Below, one piece after another: positions 41,623-51,578 of a DNA stretch of 64,000 bases (position 1 is its first letter; each line of letters starts with the position of its first letter). Below the pieces are notes generated by a model. The model did not search any database. It saw only the letters and a program-made list of their open reading frames with translations, and had not been told where the DNA came from. The position numbers and the translations under genes are program-made. Origin of the DNA: CAYMUL01 sp964393605 (GTDB lineage Bacteria > Bacteroidota > Ignavibacteria > Ignavibacteriales > Ignavibacteriaceae); NCBI GenBank assembly GCA_964393605.1, contig CAYMUL010000001.1, forward strand, positions 213,272 through 277,271. The letters are read 5' to 3'.

Positions 41623-44600
41623 ATGTTACAACTTTTCAAATTTTCGCTTATAATATTTTGCAGCATTCGCATGTTTGCGCAAATTGACCCAAATACAGAT
41701 CCTAATTGGGACTGGATCAACGGGGATTATCCAAATATTCCTTATCCTTCATCTCAGTATAAAATGTATATAGCTAATAGTAATGGACAGATAGTTGAAG
41801 CACCAATAGCTGCACCTTGGGGACAGGGTAATGCATGGATTGGATTGCAGGATATGAAAAAAGAAGATGGGTGGGTATTGATTTCAAGAGATTTTGGTAC
41901 TCCCAATCGGTATGTCTGGGCCCCATATCAAGAGGGAGCGCCGTATTTCATTCTATATAACAAGTTTAGAGGCATCTTAAGATTCTTTATAATGGTAAAG
42001 TCAAATCAAGATTTAACGTCGGGAGCTTTAGAAATTAAATTTCATGCAGCCAATATGTTTAGAACAGCAACTTTAACGCACTTAAAACCGCGTGCTTATG
42101 CTACTGATAAACTTACTATGGTTCAAAATAATGCTGGTTTAGCACTATCCCAAAATATGAATGATAATTGGGCTTGGGCAGATTATCCTATGGCTTATGA
42201 TCCAACTTTTAATGCAACCGAGAATGGAGCTTGGTTAGATTTTCAGGTCGTTGGAACAATTGAAAGCCAGATAAAGATTGCGGGAACGGGTACCGGTATA
42301 AATGGAACTCAAAAAGATGTTAGAGATTTTGTTACGGGAAGTAACAATGGAGCAGTTACTCTAACAACAAACGCTCCTGAAGTTTATATTCCAAAAGACT
42401 TTAGTCAATTTACTACAAGTGTATTTGGCACAGCTTCAAACTGGGACAAGTGGAAACAGACGGTAATTGATTTTAACAAAAAGCTTCCAATTATGGAAGA
42501 CCCTAACCCGATTTCTCTTGCAAATAATCATCTTAAACTCTTTTTATATGGTATTGAGAACCATTGGTTTTTTAAAGGACTTCCTTTTATAGGAGCGGCA
42601 GTGGGACTGGTGGATTTTTTAGTTAGTGGTGGTAAAAAGAATGAACAGACCGTTCAACCTTCATTTACCGGAATGAATTTAACTTTGAACGGAGCAATAA
42701 CTACAACTCTTAAATTACCAAACCCTAGGAGAATACAGGTTCCATCATCAAAGTTAAATCCAAATATTGCAGTATTTGGTAGTAATACTCCATTAGTCTA
42801 TAACTCAAATGTTGGAGTATTAAATCTAATTAGTACTCCTGTTGTCAAATATAAAACTTATTTCCAATCATATGGAAATAATCTATCAAGGTCATATATG
42901 GATTGTCAAATGCAGGATAACTTAAACATTGCTATCAATCCGGCTAGCGGGCTAATACTAGATAGTATAATGGCTTACATAGTGATGGATCCTAGTAAAA
43001 ATGTCAGTCTTCAAAATCCAACTGCAGACCCTGATTTAAATTTACTTGCTACTTGGACTACTGGGACCAATCCCAAATTAGCATTAGAAACTAGTGCTGA
43101 TGGTAAGTTTATTTTTAGATCGCGCGTTGTCCCTGGCGATGCTTTCAAAAATCAAAGAGTCCAAGGACCAATCGGTAATTATACGCCTGATATTACAATA
43201 AAAATTAAAGCAGTACTTCACAGAACAGATGATCCTGCTGCACAACCTGTGTTAATGGTTGTAACCTATGAACCCGATCTTGTTTCTGATGGCACTGGTA
43301 ATTATCCAGAGCCTTTTTACGTGAGGGTAACTCGAGATTTTGAATTTGATGGAAAACAAACTCTTCCTGCTCAATTTAGCACAATTGGACAACAGATTTT
43401 ATTATCTCCAGAAGAAAACGTTACTAAGAATGGCCGAAATTATAGCTTTGCGGGTTGGAGTGATGGCGTTATGCAACGGGAGAGGTATGTTACGTCAAAT
43501 GGTAATTTTGAAGCAATTTACAAATTGAAACACCACTCATCCGAAGCAAATTCTTTCTCAAACAACAGTTCCAGGAAATTCATCCGCACCGATGATGGAA
43601 CGCTGCATCTCGTTTATTCAAGCATGCAAAAAATTTGGTATGAGATAAGCACGAATGGCGGCAGCACATGGCTGTTGATGAATAACGGTTTTCCATTAAA
43701 TGATAATGAAGCGAAGAACCCTTCAATTGATTATTACTCGAGCAACGTTGCGATTGTTTATCAAGAAAACAATAATGGGAATTACAAAATTCAACTTCAT
43801 CTGTTTGGTGCAAACGGCAACACTTACATCCAAACAGCAGCGGCAACTGTTGCAGATGAGGTAACTGAAGAATATGCGACAGATGCCAATCCGGTTATTG
43901 CTTATGGCTATAATGGAAAGGCGATTATCTGTTGGGAAACAAAAACGATATTGAATGAAGGACTTAAATTTATGGGTGCGAGTATCGGCTACGGTGCAAT
44001 TTCATTTTACAATGCAACCGGATTTGGCGATGGATACTCAACGACGCCGACAATTGTAACAGATAAAACATCCCAAGCTATAAACTATTTCAATCTCGCA
44101 TGGAGTCAAGGTAATCCCAACAACGATAATTCGGATATCTATTATTACGATCTTTATTTTGATAACAATAATAATATTTTAAAGAGGACAACGAGTCCCG
44201 AAATTCCTTCTGCCAATTGCGGCTACGAAAAGAACTACAAGCCATCCATTACATACCTGGTTCAGGGTAACGGACAGAATGCAAAGCTGGAATGGATTGG
44301 CGAAAGGAACAGCGAGGGCGAGGAGGAATTCGAAAAAAGCGCCGCAATGGCAGTAGAAAAAAATGCAATCTTCAAAAGCCGCGACGGACTTAACTGGTAC
44401 TACTACACCTGGGCATTTGGAACGGAAGTTCAAAGCGTAAATATAAACCGAAGCGGAAATACCGGTTACGTTATCGCTTGGAGTCAAAAACCCGGCTCAA
44501 ACTTTGAAAATAAATTTGTAAAGAATACTTCATTTTCATCTATAAAAACATTCAATACAACCGGCAGGGATATTCAAATAAATGAAGGAACATCCTATAA

Positions 44601-45495
44601 TGATATGTATTGTAATTCGTTTTCGAGTTTAGGTCTGCCTTATTCATTCAACCTCTCGCAAAGCGTGGGTTCAATTCAAAAAGAAAACTCCAGATTGCAT
44701 GTATCTTCCGGTCGGGAGGGAGTAATAAACCGCGACAGCAGCGCTATCTACTTTACCCTGGGGGATATTGAAGTAAATGATCAAAAAATAGAATTCACGG
44801 AAATAATTGATAATGCGCCAATAACAAATTTTGAGCTGTTAAATCAGAATCTCGTCAGTGAAGAATTTACGCTTGCGGATAATGCTCATTTCAGTTACAG
44901 CGTGCAATATGGTGTTTTACAAAAAGGTGAAAGCCCTTCGTTGAGCGGTAATGAATATGTTAAATTCACTGTTTTACTTATTGATGCCTTGACGAACGAG
45001 GTAATTGGATTGTATGATGAGATTGAATATAATACCAGCAATCTCGGTTTATACGAAAACATCCTGTACGAAGTTGATGTTACCGGAATTGGAAATAGAC
45101 AGGTTAAATTAAAATTGGTAGTAACCGGAAATATTTCCGCAGAGTTTAATGTTACAACCCGAATTGCAGATGAATCGATAATTGCAAAAGGGAATTCTCG
45201 CAATATTAATTTTCAAGGATCACTTGCAGTAACGGAGTACGCCCTCGAACAGAATTATCCCAATCCATTCAATCCGGTAACGACAATAAACTATCAAATA
45301 CCGAAGAGTGGAAGAGTTGTGGTAAAGGTATATGATATTCTCGGAAAAGAAATTGCAACACTTGTTAACGAAGAGAAGGAGATTGGCAGATATTCTGTGA
45401 ACTTCGATGCGAGCAAACTTTCCAGCGGAGTATATCTGTATGAACTTGTTGCCAATGATTACCGCGCGGTGAAGAAACTAATGGTGATAAAATAA
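41623..45495 (+). CDS. Giant T9SS surface protein with unrelated N-terminus and shared C-module
   Basis: The protein has 1290 residues with a signal peptide (to about MFAQ). The N-terminal about 580 residues match no family that I know and have no similarity to the N-terminus of the protein at 36023. From about residue 600 to the end it follows the same module as that protein: NYSFAGWSDGVMQRERYV, RKFIRTDDGTLHLVYSSMQK, NEYVKFTVLLIDALTNEVIG and the T9SS domain LEQNYPNPFNPVTTINYQIP. GAGG lies 6 nt before the ATG. The shared C-half is what the secretion machinery sees; the changing N-half would be the exposed part. Confidence 0.88.
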   Translation: MLQLFKFSLIIFCSIRMFAQIDPNTDPNWDWINGDYPNIPYPSSQYKMYIANSNGQIVEAPIAAPWGQGNAWIGLQDMKKEDGWVLISRDFGTPNRYVWAPYQEGAPYFILYNKFRGILRFFIMVKSNQDLTSGALEIKFHAANMFRTATLTHLKPRAYATDKLTMVQNNAGLALSQNMNDNWAWADYPMAYDPTFNATENGAWLDFQVVGTIESQIKIAGTGTGINGTQKDVRDFVTGSNNGAVTLTTNAPEVYIPKDFSQFTTSVFGTASNWDKWKQTVIDFNKKLPIMEDPNPISLANNHLKLFLYGIENHWFFKGLPFIGAAVGLVDFLVSGGKKNEQTVQPSFTGMNLTLNGAITTTLKLPNPRRIQVPSSKLNPNIAVFGSNTPLVYNSNVGVLNLISTPVVKYKTYFQSYGNNLSRSYMDCQMQDNLNIAINPASGLILDSIMAYIVMDPSKNVSLQNPTADPDLNLLATWTTGTNPKLALETSADGKFIFRSRVVPGDAFKNQRVQGPIGNYTPDITIKIKAVLHRTDDPAAQPVLMVVTYEPDLVSDGTGNYPEPFYVRVTRDFEFDGKQTLPAQFSTIGQQILLSPEENVTKNGRNYSFAGWSDGVMQRERYVTSNGNFEAIYKLKHHSSEANSFSNNSSRKFIRTDDGTLHLVYSSMQKIWYEISTNGGSTWLLMNNGFPLNDNEAKNPSIDYYSSNVAIVYQENNNGNYKIQLHLFGANGNTYIQTAAATVADEVTEEYATDANPVIAYGYNGKAIICWETKTILNEGLKFMGASIGYGAISFYNATGFGDGYSTTPTIVTDKTSQAINYFNLAWSQGNPNNDNSDIYYYDLYFDNNNNILKRTTSPEIPSANCGYEKNYKPSITYLVQGNGQNAKLEWIGERNSEGEEEFEKSAAMAVEKNAIFKSRDGLNWYYYTWAFGTEVQSVNINRSGNTGYVIAWSQKPGSNFENKFVKNTSFSSIKTFNTTGRDIQINEGTSYNDMYCNSFSSLGLPYSFNLSQSVGSIQKENSRLHVSSGREGVINRDSSAIYFTLGDIEVNDQKIEFTEIIDNAPITNFELLNQNLVSEEFTLADNAHFSYSVQYGVLQKGESPSLSGNEYVKFTVLLIDALTNEVIGLYDEIEYNTSNLGLYENILYEVDVTGIGNRQVKLKLVVTGNISAEFNVTTRIADESIIAKGNSRNINFQGSLAVTEYALEQNYPNPFNPVTTINYQIPKSGRVVVKVYDILGKEIATLVNEEKEIGRYSVNFDASKLSSGVYLYELVANDYRAVKKLMVIK

Positions 45496-45526
45496 TTAAC
45501 AATGGATAATTGACAATTGATAATTG

Positions 45527-45552
45527 GGTCGGGCGAATGCTCGACCTTTTTT
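45527..45552 (+). terminator. Rho-independent terminator after the second giant T9SS gene
   Basis: GGTCGGGC pairs with GCTCGACC (one wobble) around GAAT, followed by six T. It is the counterpart of 39619-39644. Confidence 0.8.
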
Positions 45553-45826
45553 ATCCGTGCCAATCAGTGTTATCAGCGGACAATCTTTCTCATCATCTTA
45601 TTTATCTCCCGAAGGTCCGTAGGACTACGTTGGAGGAGAATCTTACACTTACACTTAATCTTACACTTAATCTTACACTTACACTTACACTTAATCTTTC
45701 TCTTTCTCTTAATCTTTCTCTTCCTCTGCATTGAGATTTGAAAAATCTATTTCTCTCACTCCGGCACGATGATTGATGCGAAAAAATATTTCTTGACTTT
45801 TTGCTTAAAATGAAACCAAGTAATTC
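45547..45826 (+). repeat. Dispersed repeat with hexanucleotide array, copy 2, and promoter remnant
   Basis: This block matches 33973-34225. Its hexamer array (45639-45726) has 14 units plus 4 nt, six units more than copy 1. The promoter is damaged: TTGACT (45793-45798) is only 7 nt from TAAAAT, so the spacer has lost 10 nt. No gene follows in the same direction, so this appears to be the scar of a third unit. Confidence 0.8.
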
Positions 45827-45856
45827 TCATCAGTAGTCGGTGATTCAGATTAAAAA

Positions 45857-47062
45857 TTATACTCTTCTCGAAAAATATTTCCCCGCAATAGTTAAACCGA
45901 TGCTAAGCGATGCCGTTGCCGCCGGCGATGGTGCGTTTAAAGTGTGAATCATATTTTCAGCTTCGACGAAAACAAAATCATCAATGAGATTTCCGTTTTT
46001 TTCAACTGCCTGCGCTCGCACTCCCGCGCCGCCTACTTGAAGATCATCTTCATGAATTTCAGGAATAAGTTTTTGCAAACTTCTTGTAAATAATTTTTTC
46101 GAGAGTGAGCGCTTCATTTCTTCACTTCCCATTTTCCAATATTTACCTGCCATTTTCCAAAAGCCGGGATAAAAAATAGTTTCGGAAAAATCTTTTAAAG
46201 AAAAATTAAAGAATGAATAACCTTCCCGTTTGAAAGCGAGAACGGCATTGGGACCCGCTTCAATTCCGCCTTCAATCATGCGCGTAAAATGAACGCCGAG
46301 AAATGGAAAGCGTGGATCGGGAACGGGATAAATTAAATTCTTAACCAAATAATTTTTCTCATTTTTAATTGTGTAATATTCTCCACGAAAAGGAATAATT
46401 TTTACGGAAGGTTCAACTCCGCAATTTTTTGCAACGCGGTCGGAATAAAGCCCCGCGCAGCTAATTAAAAATTTTGTTTCGAAATCGTTGTCGGTAGTTC
46501 GGATAATCAATCGTCCGTTATGTTTTTTGCATGAAAGAAATTTTGTTTGGAGTTTAATTTCGCCGCCGAGAGACTGAATTAATTTTATCATCGCATCGGT
46601 AACTAATTTATAGTTGACGATTCCCGTCTCATGAACAAATAGCCCTTCAATTCCGTTGATGTGCGGTTCATAGTTTTTAAGTTCATCTTTATTTAATCGC
46701 AAAATATTTTTCAAACCGTTGAGCTGCCCGCGCCGTTCCAATTCATCGAGTTTAGGAATTTCACACTCGTCCGTTGCAACAACAAGTTTGCCGCAGCGTT
46801 CATGAGAAATATTATTTTCGGCACAGAAATTATACATCAACTCTCTTCCGAGTGCGCAATTTTTTGCTTTTAGAGAATCGGGTTTGTAATACAATCCACT
46901 ATGGATTACGCCGCTATTATTGCCTGTTTGATGCAAAGCAAAATCTTTTTCGGTTTCGATTAAAAGAAGTTTTACATTTTTCTTTTTCAAAATTTGAAGT
47001 GCCGTAGCAGAACCGACTATTCCGCCGCCGATGACAACGACGTCATATAAATTATTATTCAT
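45857..47062 (-). CDS. lhgO: L-2-hydroxyglutarate oxidase
   Basis: The 401-residue flavoprotein begins with the FAD-binding motif DVVVIGGGIVGSATA and shows HQTGNNSGVIHSGLYYKPDS, SCAGLYSDRVA and a C-terminal VGGAGVRAQAVEKNGN, all typical of LhgO/DAO-family enzymes. It oxidises L-2-hydroxyglutarate to 2-oxoglutarate and feeds electrons to the quinone pool. It is a single-gene unit, divergent from fcl. No unusual features are seen. Confidence 0.92.
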   Translation of the reverse strand: MNNNLYDVVVIGGGIVGSATALQILKKKNVKLLLIETEKDFALHQTGNNSGVIHSGLYYKPDSLKAKNCALGRELMYNFCAENNISHERCGKLVVATDECEIPKLDELERRGQLNGLKNILRLNKDELKNYEPHINGIEGLFVHETGIVNYKLVTDAMIKLIQSLGGEIKLQTKFLSCKKHNGRLIIRTTDNDFETKFLISCAGLYSDRVAKNCGVEPSVKIIPFRGEYYTIKNEKNYLVKNLIYPVPDPRFPFLGVHFTRMIEGGIEAGPNAVLAFKREGYSFFNFSLKDFSETIFYPGFWKMAGKYWKMGSEEMKRSLSKKLFTRSLQKLIPEIHEDDLQVGGAGVRAQAVEKNGNLIDDFVFVEAENMIHTLNAPSPAATASLSIGLTIAGKYFSRRV

Positions 47063-47159
47063 TTCTCATAAGTTTTAATTTTTCAAACTCAAAATGCTTG
47101 CATACACTTTCTCTGCAAAGAAAAATTTTTCTAATGAAGGTGAGTGAGAAATAATTAAA

Positions 47160-48161
47160 TTGGCAAACGAATTTTTAACATTTCACAAAATCCATTTGAA
47201 TTTAAAGAAGAAGAAAATCTATGTTGCCGGTTCGAACGGCATGGTTGGCTCGGCAATCACCCGTGAACTGAAACGAAACGAATATCAAAATATTTTGATG
47301 CGCTCTTCGTCGGAGCTAAATCTTACAAATCAAAATTCAGTCGAGAATTTTTTTAAAGAAGAGAAACCTGAAATTGTAATTCTTGCCGCGGCTAAAGTTG
47401 GCGGAATTCTTGCAAACAATACTTACCGCGCGGAATTTCTTTACAACAATTTGATGATAGAAGCGAACGTAATTCACTCCGCGTATAATTGCGGAGTTGA
47501 GAAATTAATTTTTCTCGGCAGTTCATGTATTTATCCCAAACTTGCGCCGCAACCTTTGAAAGAAGAATATCTTCTCTCCAATTATCTTGAATCCACCAAC
47601 GAACCTTACGCTATTGCAAAGATTGCAGGAATAAAACTTTGCGAAAGTTATTTCAAACAGTACGGATGTAATTTCTTTTCCGCAATGCCGACAAACCTTT
47701 ACGGCGTGAACGATAATTTTAATTTAGAAACTTCACACGTGCTTCCTGCGCTGATTAGAAAATTCCATGAAGCTAAAATTAGTGATGCAAAATCTGTTAC
47801 AATTTGGGGAAGCGGAAAACCGATGCGCGAATTTTTATTCGTTGATGACCTTGCAGAAGCTATTCTTTTCTTACTTGAAAATATTAGCGCAAAAGATTTA
47901 TACGATAAAAATATTTCCCAAATAAATATCGGCACGGGGGAAGATGTTACGATTACGGAGTTAGCACGATTGATCAAAAGTGTTGTTGGCTTTAATGGAG
48001 AAATAGTTTATGATAATTCCAAACCTGATGGCACGCCGCGAAAATTGTTGGACGTTTCAAGAATTCATAATCTCGGATGGAAGCATAAAACAAAATTGGA
48101 TGAGGGAATTGAAAAAACTTACCTCTGGTTTTTGAATAATGAATTGAAAGAAAGAATATGA
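47160..48161 (+). CDS. fcl: GDP-L-fucose synthase
   Basis: The 333-residue SDR enzyme has IYVAGSNGMVGSAITREL (Rossmann), LGSSCIYPK and the catalytic Tyr-Lys in EPYAIAKIAG. It reduces GDP-4-keto-6-deoxymannose to GDP-L-fucose. The only in-frame starts are TTG codons at 47160 and 47196; the true start is uncertain. Its last 4 nt overlap gmd, which makes its substrate, so the two form a GDP-fucose operon for surface glycans. Confidence 0.92.
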   Translation: MANEFLTFHKIHLNLKKKKIYVAGSNGMVGSAITRELKRNEYQNILMRSSSELNLTNQNSVENFFKEEKPEIVILAAAKVGGILANNTYRAEFLYNNLMIEANVIHSAYNCGVEKLIFLGSSCIYPKLAPQPLKEEYLLSNYLESTNEPYAIAKIAGIKLCESYFKQYGCNFFSAMPTNLYGVNDNFNLETSHVLPALIRKFHEAKISDAKSVTIWGSGKPMREFLFVDDLAEAILFLLENISAKDLYDKNISQINIGTGEDVTITELARLIKSVVGFNGEIVYDNSKPDGTPRKLLDVSRIHNLGWKHKTKLDEGIEKTYLWFLNNELKERI

Positions 48162-49288
48162 AGAAAGCACTAATTACAGGAATAACAGGACAGGACGGAA
48201 GTTATCTCACCGAAATTCTTTTAGAAAAAGGATACGAAGTTCACGGCATAATAAGAAGAAGCAGTTCTTTTAATACGGGAAGAATCGATCATCTTTACAA
48301 ACAAGAAGGTATTCTCAACAAAAAACTTTTTCTTCATTACGGCGATGTTGTGGACACAAGCAACTTGAACAGACTTCTCGAAAAAATTGAACCGGATGAA
48401 ATTTACAATCTCGCCGCACAAAGTCATGTTAAAGTTTCTTTTGAAGTACCCGATTATACAGCTCAAGTTGATGCGCTTGGCACACTGCGATTTCTCGATG
48501 CGATTCGCGAAGTCGGTTTGAAGCAAGTAAAATTTTATCAAGCATCCACGAGCGAGCTTTACGGAAAAGTTCAGGAGATTCCGCAAAACGAAAAAACCCC
48601 ATTCTATCCTCGCTCTCCTTATGGTGTTGCAAAACTTTATGGTTACTGGATCATCGTCAATTACCGCGAAGCTTACAATTTGTTTGCGTCGAATGGAATT
48701 CTTTTTAATCATGAATCGCCGCGACGCGGAGAAACTTTTGTAACGAGAAAAATTACCCGCGCCGCAACAAGAATATTATGCGGCTTACAAAATGATCTTT
48801 CGCTCGGTAATCTTCATTCGAAAAGAGATTGGGGTTTCGCTCCCGAATATTGCGAGGGAATGTGGAGAATATTGCAACACAAAACCGCCGAAGATTTTGT
48901 ACTCGCAACCGGTTTAACAAAAACCGTGCGTGAGTTTGTCGAACTTACTTTTTCAAATCTCGGTATCAACTTAAAATTTGTCGGCGAAGGTGTTGAGGAA
49001 TCTGGAATTATTGATTCCTTCGACAAGTTAAAATTTGATGAAGTGAAAAATAAATTTATAGGTGAAGGAAACCGCGCAAAGTTTTCGCTTTCAGAAAAAA
49101 TTAAAGTAGGGGAGAAAATGGTGAAAGTGAATCCGCAATATTATCGCCCTTCGGAAGTGGATTTGTTAATCGGCGATGCAGCCAAAGCGAAAGGAATTTT
49201 GGGCTGGGAAGCGAAAACTAAGTTTGAAGATTTAGTAAAACTAATGACCGATGCCGATCTTGAATTAGTTCTACGGCGCGGCTATTAG
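48158..49288 (+). CDS. gmd: GDP-mannose 4,6-dehydratase
   Basis: The 376-residue protein has LITGITGQDGSYLTEILLEK, HGIIRRSSSFNTGRIDHLYK, YQASTSELYG and the catalytic YGVAKLYGYW, and RGETFVTRKI, all signatures of Gmd. It converts GDP-mannose to GDP-4-keto-6-deoxymannose, the first step of GDP-fucose or related sugar synthesis. It overlaps fcl by 4 nt and meets the convergent VirK-like gene with a 4-nt overlap at the stop codons. Confidence 0.95.
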   Translation: MKKALITGITGQDGSYLTEILLEKGYEVHGIIRRSSSFNTGRIDHLYKQEGILNKKLFLHYGDVVDTSNLNRLLEKIEPDEIYNLAAQSHVKVSFEVPDYTAQVDALGTLRFLDAIREVGLKQVKFYQASTSELYGKVQEIPQNEKTPFYPRSPYGVAKLYGYWIIVNYREAYNLFASNGILFNHESPRRGETFVTRKITRAATRILCGLQNDLSLGNLHSKRDWGFAPEYCEGMWRILQHKTAEDFVLATGLTKTVREFVELTFSNLGINLKFVGEGVEESGIIDSFDKLKFDEVKNKFIGEGNRAKFSLSEKIKVGEKMVKVNPQYYRPSEVDLLIGDAAKAKGILGWEAKTKFEDLVKLMTDADLELVLRRGY

Positions 49289-49749
49289 TTCATTTTGAAT
49301 AGAGAAGTTCCCGAGTCGTTGTTCTCAGTTTTTATTTCAGAATAAATTTTTTCATCCATTTTTATTTCGTAAGAATTCGGATCGAGATATCGCGCTGTAA
49401 TTTCAACGCTGTCGTTATCAAATATTTTTATGCGGACGTAATTTAAAACCGTTCCATACGAAGGGTGACTAATCAAAACCGTTTGCGATGTGCTGACAAA
49501 AGCCATTTCATTTCTCACCGCGCCTTTGTCGAAAAATTCAAATGTTTCAAAGTTCATACCGCCGATGGCTTTTGGCGCAGGAATTTCGTTTTCATTAAAA
49601 ACTACTTTACATTTTGAGTAATCAATTATTACGCGGACACGTTCGCCGTTTTTTAATACACGCATCAGTTCATTAAAAGAATTCAACTGAACAGATTGAG
49701 AGAACAATTGAGCCGCCGCAACAAAAAATATTGCTGTAATTTTATTCAT
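49285..49749 (-). CDS. VirK-like exported protein
   Basis: The 154-residue protein has a signal peptide (to about LFSQ), then SFNELMRVLKNGERVRVIID and YSKCKVVFN with one conserved Cys, followed by PAPKAIGGMNFETFEFF. This resembles the VirK family named from Agrobacterium, whose function is not well known. The match is by eye only. It is divergent from the OmpA-family gene at 49866, with 116 nt between them. Confidence 0.65.
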   Translation of the reverse strand: MNKITAIFFVAAAQLFSQSVQLNSFNELMRVLKNGERVRVIIDYSKCKVVFNENEIPAPKAIGGMNFETFEFFDKGAVRNEMAFVSTSQTVLISHPSYGTVLNYVRIKIFDNDSVEITARYLDPNSYEIKMDEKIYSEIKTENNDSGTSLFKMN

Positions 49750-49865
49750 TAAAGTTTTCCTCGTTTATTAAAAATTTGAATTAATCCGAAATAAAAATTT
49801 CCTTTTAAGAAACTGCGCATTAATTTAGCAACTAAAGTTTTAAATCTTAAAAATCTTCTGAGAGA

Positions 49866-51338
49866 ATGAATAAAAAAATTTCCTTTCTTGTACTTCTGCT
49901 TTTCACAATTTCCTTCGGGCAGTATAATCGTGATATGGTTTATCATCCGTTCACCGGAACTTTAGTTTTCAGTGTTGAAGGAGGATTGACTTACGGACTT
50001 ACAGATTATAAAGAATTCACCTTCGATTACATTGGAAAGGGTTCGCTCGAATATTTCTTCCCGACTTATTCTAAAAGCACTTTCGGGTTAAAGGCATTTG
50101 GCGGCACCGGTTTTCTCAAAGGGAAAGATATACTTTTATCTCCCGCAGAATTTAGAACGACCGTAACTTATGCAGGCGGAGGAATTGTTTATAATCTTTC
50201 TATTGGAGAAGTATTATTTCCTTACCTCTCGGTTGGCGCATCGTACTTATGGTTCAATCCTTTGGGAAGCGATGGGAATCCACTTCCTAATAACCAAACC
50301 GGTGTGTACAAAACAAGTGAACTAAATTACAATGCCGAATTCGGAATTAGAATTTATCTTACAAGAAATTTGACTTTAAACTTAACTTCTGCCGCGCATA
50401 TAAGTCCCAACGACAGACTCGATGATCTTTTTAAAGGAAATACGAATGACATCTTTACCGTCGGTGCTGTCGGTTTATCTTTTGCTTTTTTTGGAGATTA
50501 TGATTCCGATGATGACGGAGTTCCCGATTCAAAAGACATGTGCGACAATACTCCATTCAGAGTAAAGGTTGATAGAAACGGTTGCCCGCTCGATGGCGAC
50601 AAAGATGGTATTCCGGATTATAAAGATAATTGCGATGATACCCCCGAAGGTGTAAAAGTTGATAAGAATGGTTGTCCACTCGATTCGGATAAAGATAGAG
50701 TTCCCGATTATCTTGATATTTGCCCGAACACACCGCGCAATGTTTCTGTGGATGAATTCGGTTGCCCGAAAGATTCCGATGATGACGGCGTTGCAGATTA
50801 TCTTGACAAGTGCCCGAACACTCCCGTTGGCGTTCCGGTTGATCAACATGGATGCCCTCTTGATAGCGATAACGACGGCGTTGCCGATCATCTTGATAAA
50901 TGTCCGAATACTCCTGCCGGAACTCAAGTGGATGAAACAGGTTGCCCGATTGTTGTGAAAGAAAAAGAACCGATAGTAAAGGAAGTTCCGGTTGTCAAAG
51001 AAGTTGTACTTTCCGCCGGTGCAAGTTTCGAAGTTGGTAAAGCGAAACTTTTGCCTGCAGCCGAATCGGACTTGAATAAACTTTATGAAGTTATGAAAAG
51101 TGAGAAAGATTCTCGATGGTTGATTGAAGGACATACCGATAATTCCGGTTCATATCAATTAAATAAAAAATTATCTTTGGAGAGAGCGCAATCTGTCCTT
51201 AATTATTTCGTGTCGCGTGGAATTAGTGCCAACAGATTTGAAGTTCGAGGCATGGGACCCGATTTCCCGGTTGCCCCAAATACAACTCCAGAAGGAAAAG
51301 CAAAGAATAGGCGCGTAGTAATTCTAAGGATAAATTAA
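49866..51338 (+). CDS. OmpA-family protein with thrombospondin type 3 repeats
   Basis: The 490-residue protein has a signal peptide, an N-terminal barrel-like domain (about 20-215), five thrombospondin type 3 repeats (about 218-360, each with D-x-D-x-D-G calcium loops such as DSDDDGVADYLDKCPNTP) and a C-terminal OmpA peptidoglycan-binding domain (LIEGHTDNSGSYQLNKKLSL, RGMGPDFPVAPNTT). It anchors the outer membrane to the wall; the Asp-rich repeats bind calcium. This is a common major protein type in Bacteroidota and relatives. Confidence 0.93.
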   Translation: MNKKISFLVLLLFTISFGQYNRDMVYHPFTGTLVFSVEGGLTYGLTDYKEFTFDYIGKGSLEYFFPTYSKSTFGLKAFGGTGFLKGKDILLSPAEFRTTVTYAGGGIVYNLSIGEVLFPYLSVGASYLWFNPLGSDGNPLPNNQTGVYKTSELNYNAEFGIRIYLTRNLTLNLTSAAHISPNDRLDDLFKGNTNDIFTVGAVGLSFAFFGDYDSDDDGVPDSKDMCDNTPFRVKVDRNGCPLDGDKDGIPDYKDNCDDTPEGVKVDKNGCPLDSDKDRVPDYLDICPNTPRNVSVDEFGCPKDSDDDGVADYLDKCPNTPVGVPVDQHGCPLDSDNDGVADHLDKCPNTPAGTQVDETGCPIVVKEKEPIVKEVPVVKEVVLSAGASFEVGKAKLLPAAESDLNKLYEVMKSEKDSRWLIEGHTDNSGSYQLNKKLSLERAQSVLNYFVSRGISANRFEVRGMGPDFPVAPNTTPEGKAKNRRVVILRIN

Positions 51339-51541
51339 AGAGAGGCGAACCAATTCTTCAGAATCCCAAAAAATTGGGAAGAGTTTAATTCAAAGTAAAA
51401 TTTTGTTTGATTAAATTTTTTCTTCTATTGTATTTTTTAATAAAAGGATTTATTTTCGCATACAAATTTTTGCGGATAAGATTATCAAAAGAGCGCCGAA
51501 AAACATATTACGAGTTACACAAAAAGGTTTTTAAACTGTTA

Positions 51542-51576
51542 AAATGCACTTCTACCTGAGAAGTGCATTTTTTTTT
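51542..51576 (+). terminator. Strong terminator hairpin directly before the Nif3-like gene
   Basis: AAATGCACTTCT pairs with AGAAGTGCATTT (12 bp) around a 5-nt loop and is followed by a T-run. It ends 2 nt before the ATG of the next gene at 51579, leaving no ribosome-binding site between. It may end the OmpA transcript or attenuate the next gene. Confidence 0.75.
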
Positions 51577-51578
51577 AT

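Noticed and set aside
45510..45741. Two overlapping 74-codon frames with Leu-Thr-Leu-Asn repeats
   Set aside because: They are translations of the terminator and the hexanucleotide array and not of a protein-coding gene.
50500..50950. Regular Asp-rich repeats in the OmpA gene as a possible CRISPR-like array
   Set aside because: They are protein-level thrombospondin type 3 repeats with varying DNA and no spacers.
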